DNA from: Treponema sp. UBA2869
GTDB lineage: Bacteria; Spirochaetota; Spirochaetia; Treponematales; Treponemataceae
Reading direction: 5' to 3'
Assembly: GCA_002350445.1 (NCBI GenBank)
Contig: DEEV01000100.1
Location: 10,416 to 26,234 of the forward strand
Length of the DNA: 15,819 bases
This document shows positions 15,625 to 15,819 of the stretch, piece by piece. Every line of letters starts with the position of its first letter. Position 1 is the stretch's first letter. Position numbers and translations under genes: made by a program. The notes beneath the pieces are model-generated. The model was not told where the DNA came from, searched no databases, and was given only the letters and a program-made list of their open reading frames with translations.

Positions 15625-15819
15625 TTATTTCAAGAGATCTCGAGCCAAAATCTTAGCGATGTTTGGTCTCTTTACAAGGTCGCTCTTCAAGCCTTCCTCG
15701 CGAGCCTTGTTTACATAGTTAGGATCCTGGAAGCTGTACTTGAAGTTTGTGTGAACGTCGTAGGTTCCCTTCATGAGAGCGTAAGCATCTTCTGTCATTA
15801 CGAGCTCTTCGTCTGTTGG
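15625..15819 (-). CDS. C-terminal 64 residues of an unidentified, probably highly expressed protein (5' end outside window)
   Basis: The frame is open from the window edge to a TAA, followed at once by an in-frame TAG. The visible end includes EELVMTEDAYALMKGTYDVH, then FKYSFQDPNYVNKAREEG and RPNIAKILARDLLK. I do not recognise the family. It is soluble in character, with no membrane segment. Codon use differs from the neighbouring genes: all four Asn are AAC, six of seven Lys are AAG and both Phe are TTC, whereas neighbours favour A/T-ending codons. This suggests a strongly expressed, perhaps metabolic, protein. A double stop supports a real gene end. Confidence 0.75.
   Translation of the reverse strand, partial: PTDEELVMTEDAYALMKGTYDVHTNFKYSFQDPNYVNKAREEGLKSDLVKRPNIAKILARDLLK

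Noticed and set aside
15326..15718. Plus-strand open frame across the repeat-rich spacer
   Set aside because: It overlaps two supported minus-strand genes and palindromic repeats, with no ribosome-binding site and no domain.

Overview
The window looks like a piece of a moderately AT-rich spirochaete chromosome, most likely a Treponema. This is inferred from the gene families, the many exported proteins with short alanine-ending signal peptides, the outer-membrane-barrel-like C-termini and the use of a TTG start. It cannot be proved from the sequence alone. No rRNA, tRNA, CRISPR array, insertion sequence or phage gene was seen.

Positions 1-12147 hold a tightly packed minus-strand gene string, probably one operon. 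In transcription order it encodes: (i) a 2009-residue exported protein built of repeated Ig-like domains with a C-terminal barrel-like region (6118-12147); (ii) an exported protein with an alpha-helical/coiled-coil N-terminal half and a barrel-like C-terminal half (4973-6094); (iii) an inner-membrane protein with a periplasmic helical/coiled-coil region, one transmembrane helix and a degenerate HD-GYP domain in the cytoplasm (3574-4986); (iv) an exported DUF4015-type putative glycoside hydrolase with a propeller-like N-terminal half (1158-3521); (v) the tRNA-modification GTPase MnmE, whose 3' end lies outside the window (1-1156). Junctions are overlaps or short gaps. The predicted locations (outer membrane, periplasm, inner membrane, cytoplasm) suggest that the first three products could form an envelope-spanning assembly ending in a non-catalytic c-di-GMP-type sensor domain. 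This is the best candidate here for an undescribed system, and it is an inference.

Positions 12148-15414 hold ordinary housekeeping and accessory genes. A 139-bp divergent spacer separates the operon from a plus-strand sirtuin deacylase gene (12287-13042). Facing it are a minus-strand SlyX-like small protein gene (13144-13356) and, 12 bp upstream of that, a MocR/PdxR-type regulator (GntR helix-turn-helix fused to an aminotransferase-like domain, 13369-14802). The regulator has a promoter so close to its ATG that the mRNA may be leaderless. A secreted PsbP/DcrB-like protein gene (14920-15414) ends in a strong intrinsic terminator.

Positions 15415-15819 hold a 210-bp spacer dense in palindromes, including a dispersed repeat also found after the sirtuin gene. 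Then comes the 3' end of an unidentified minus-strand gene whose codon use (AAC, AAG, TTC) suggests high expression.
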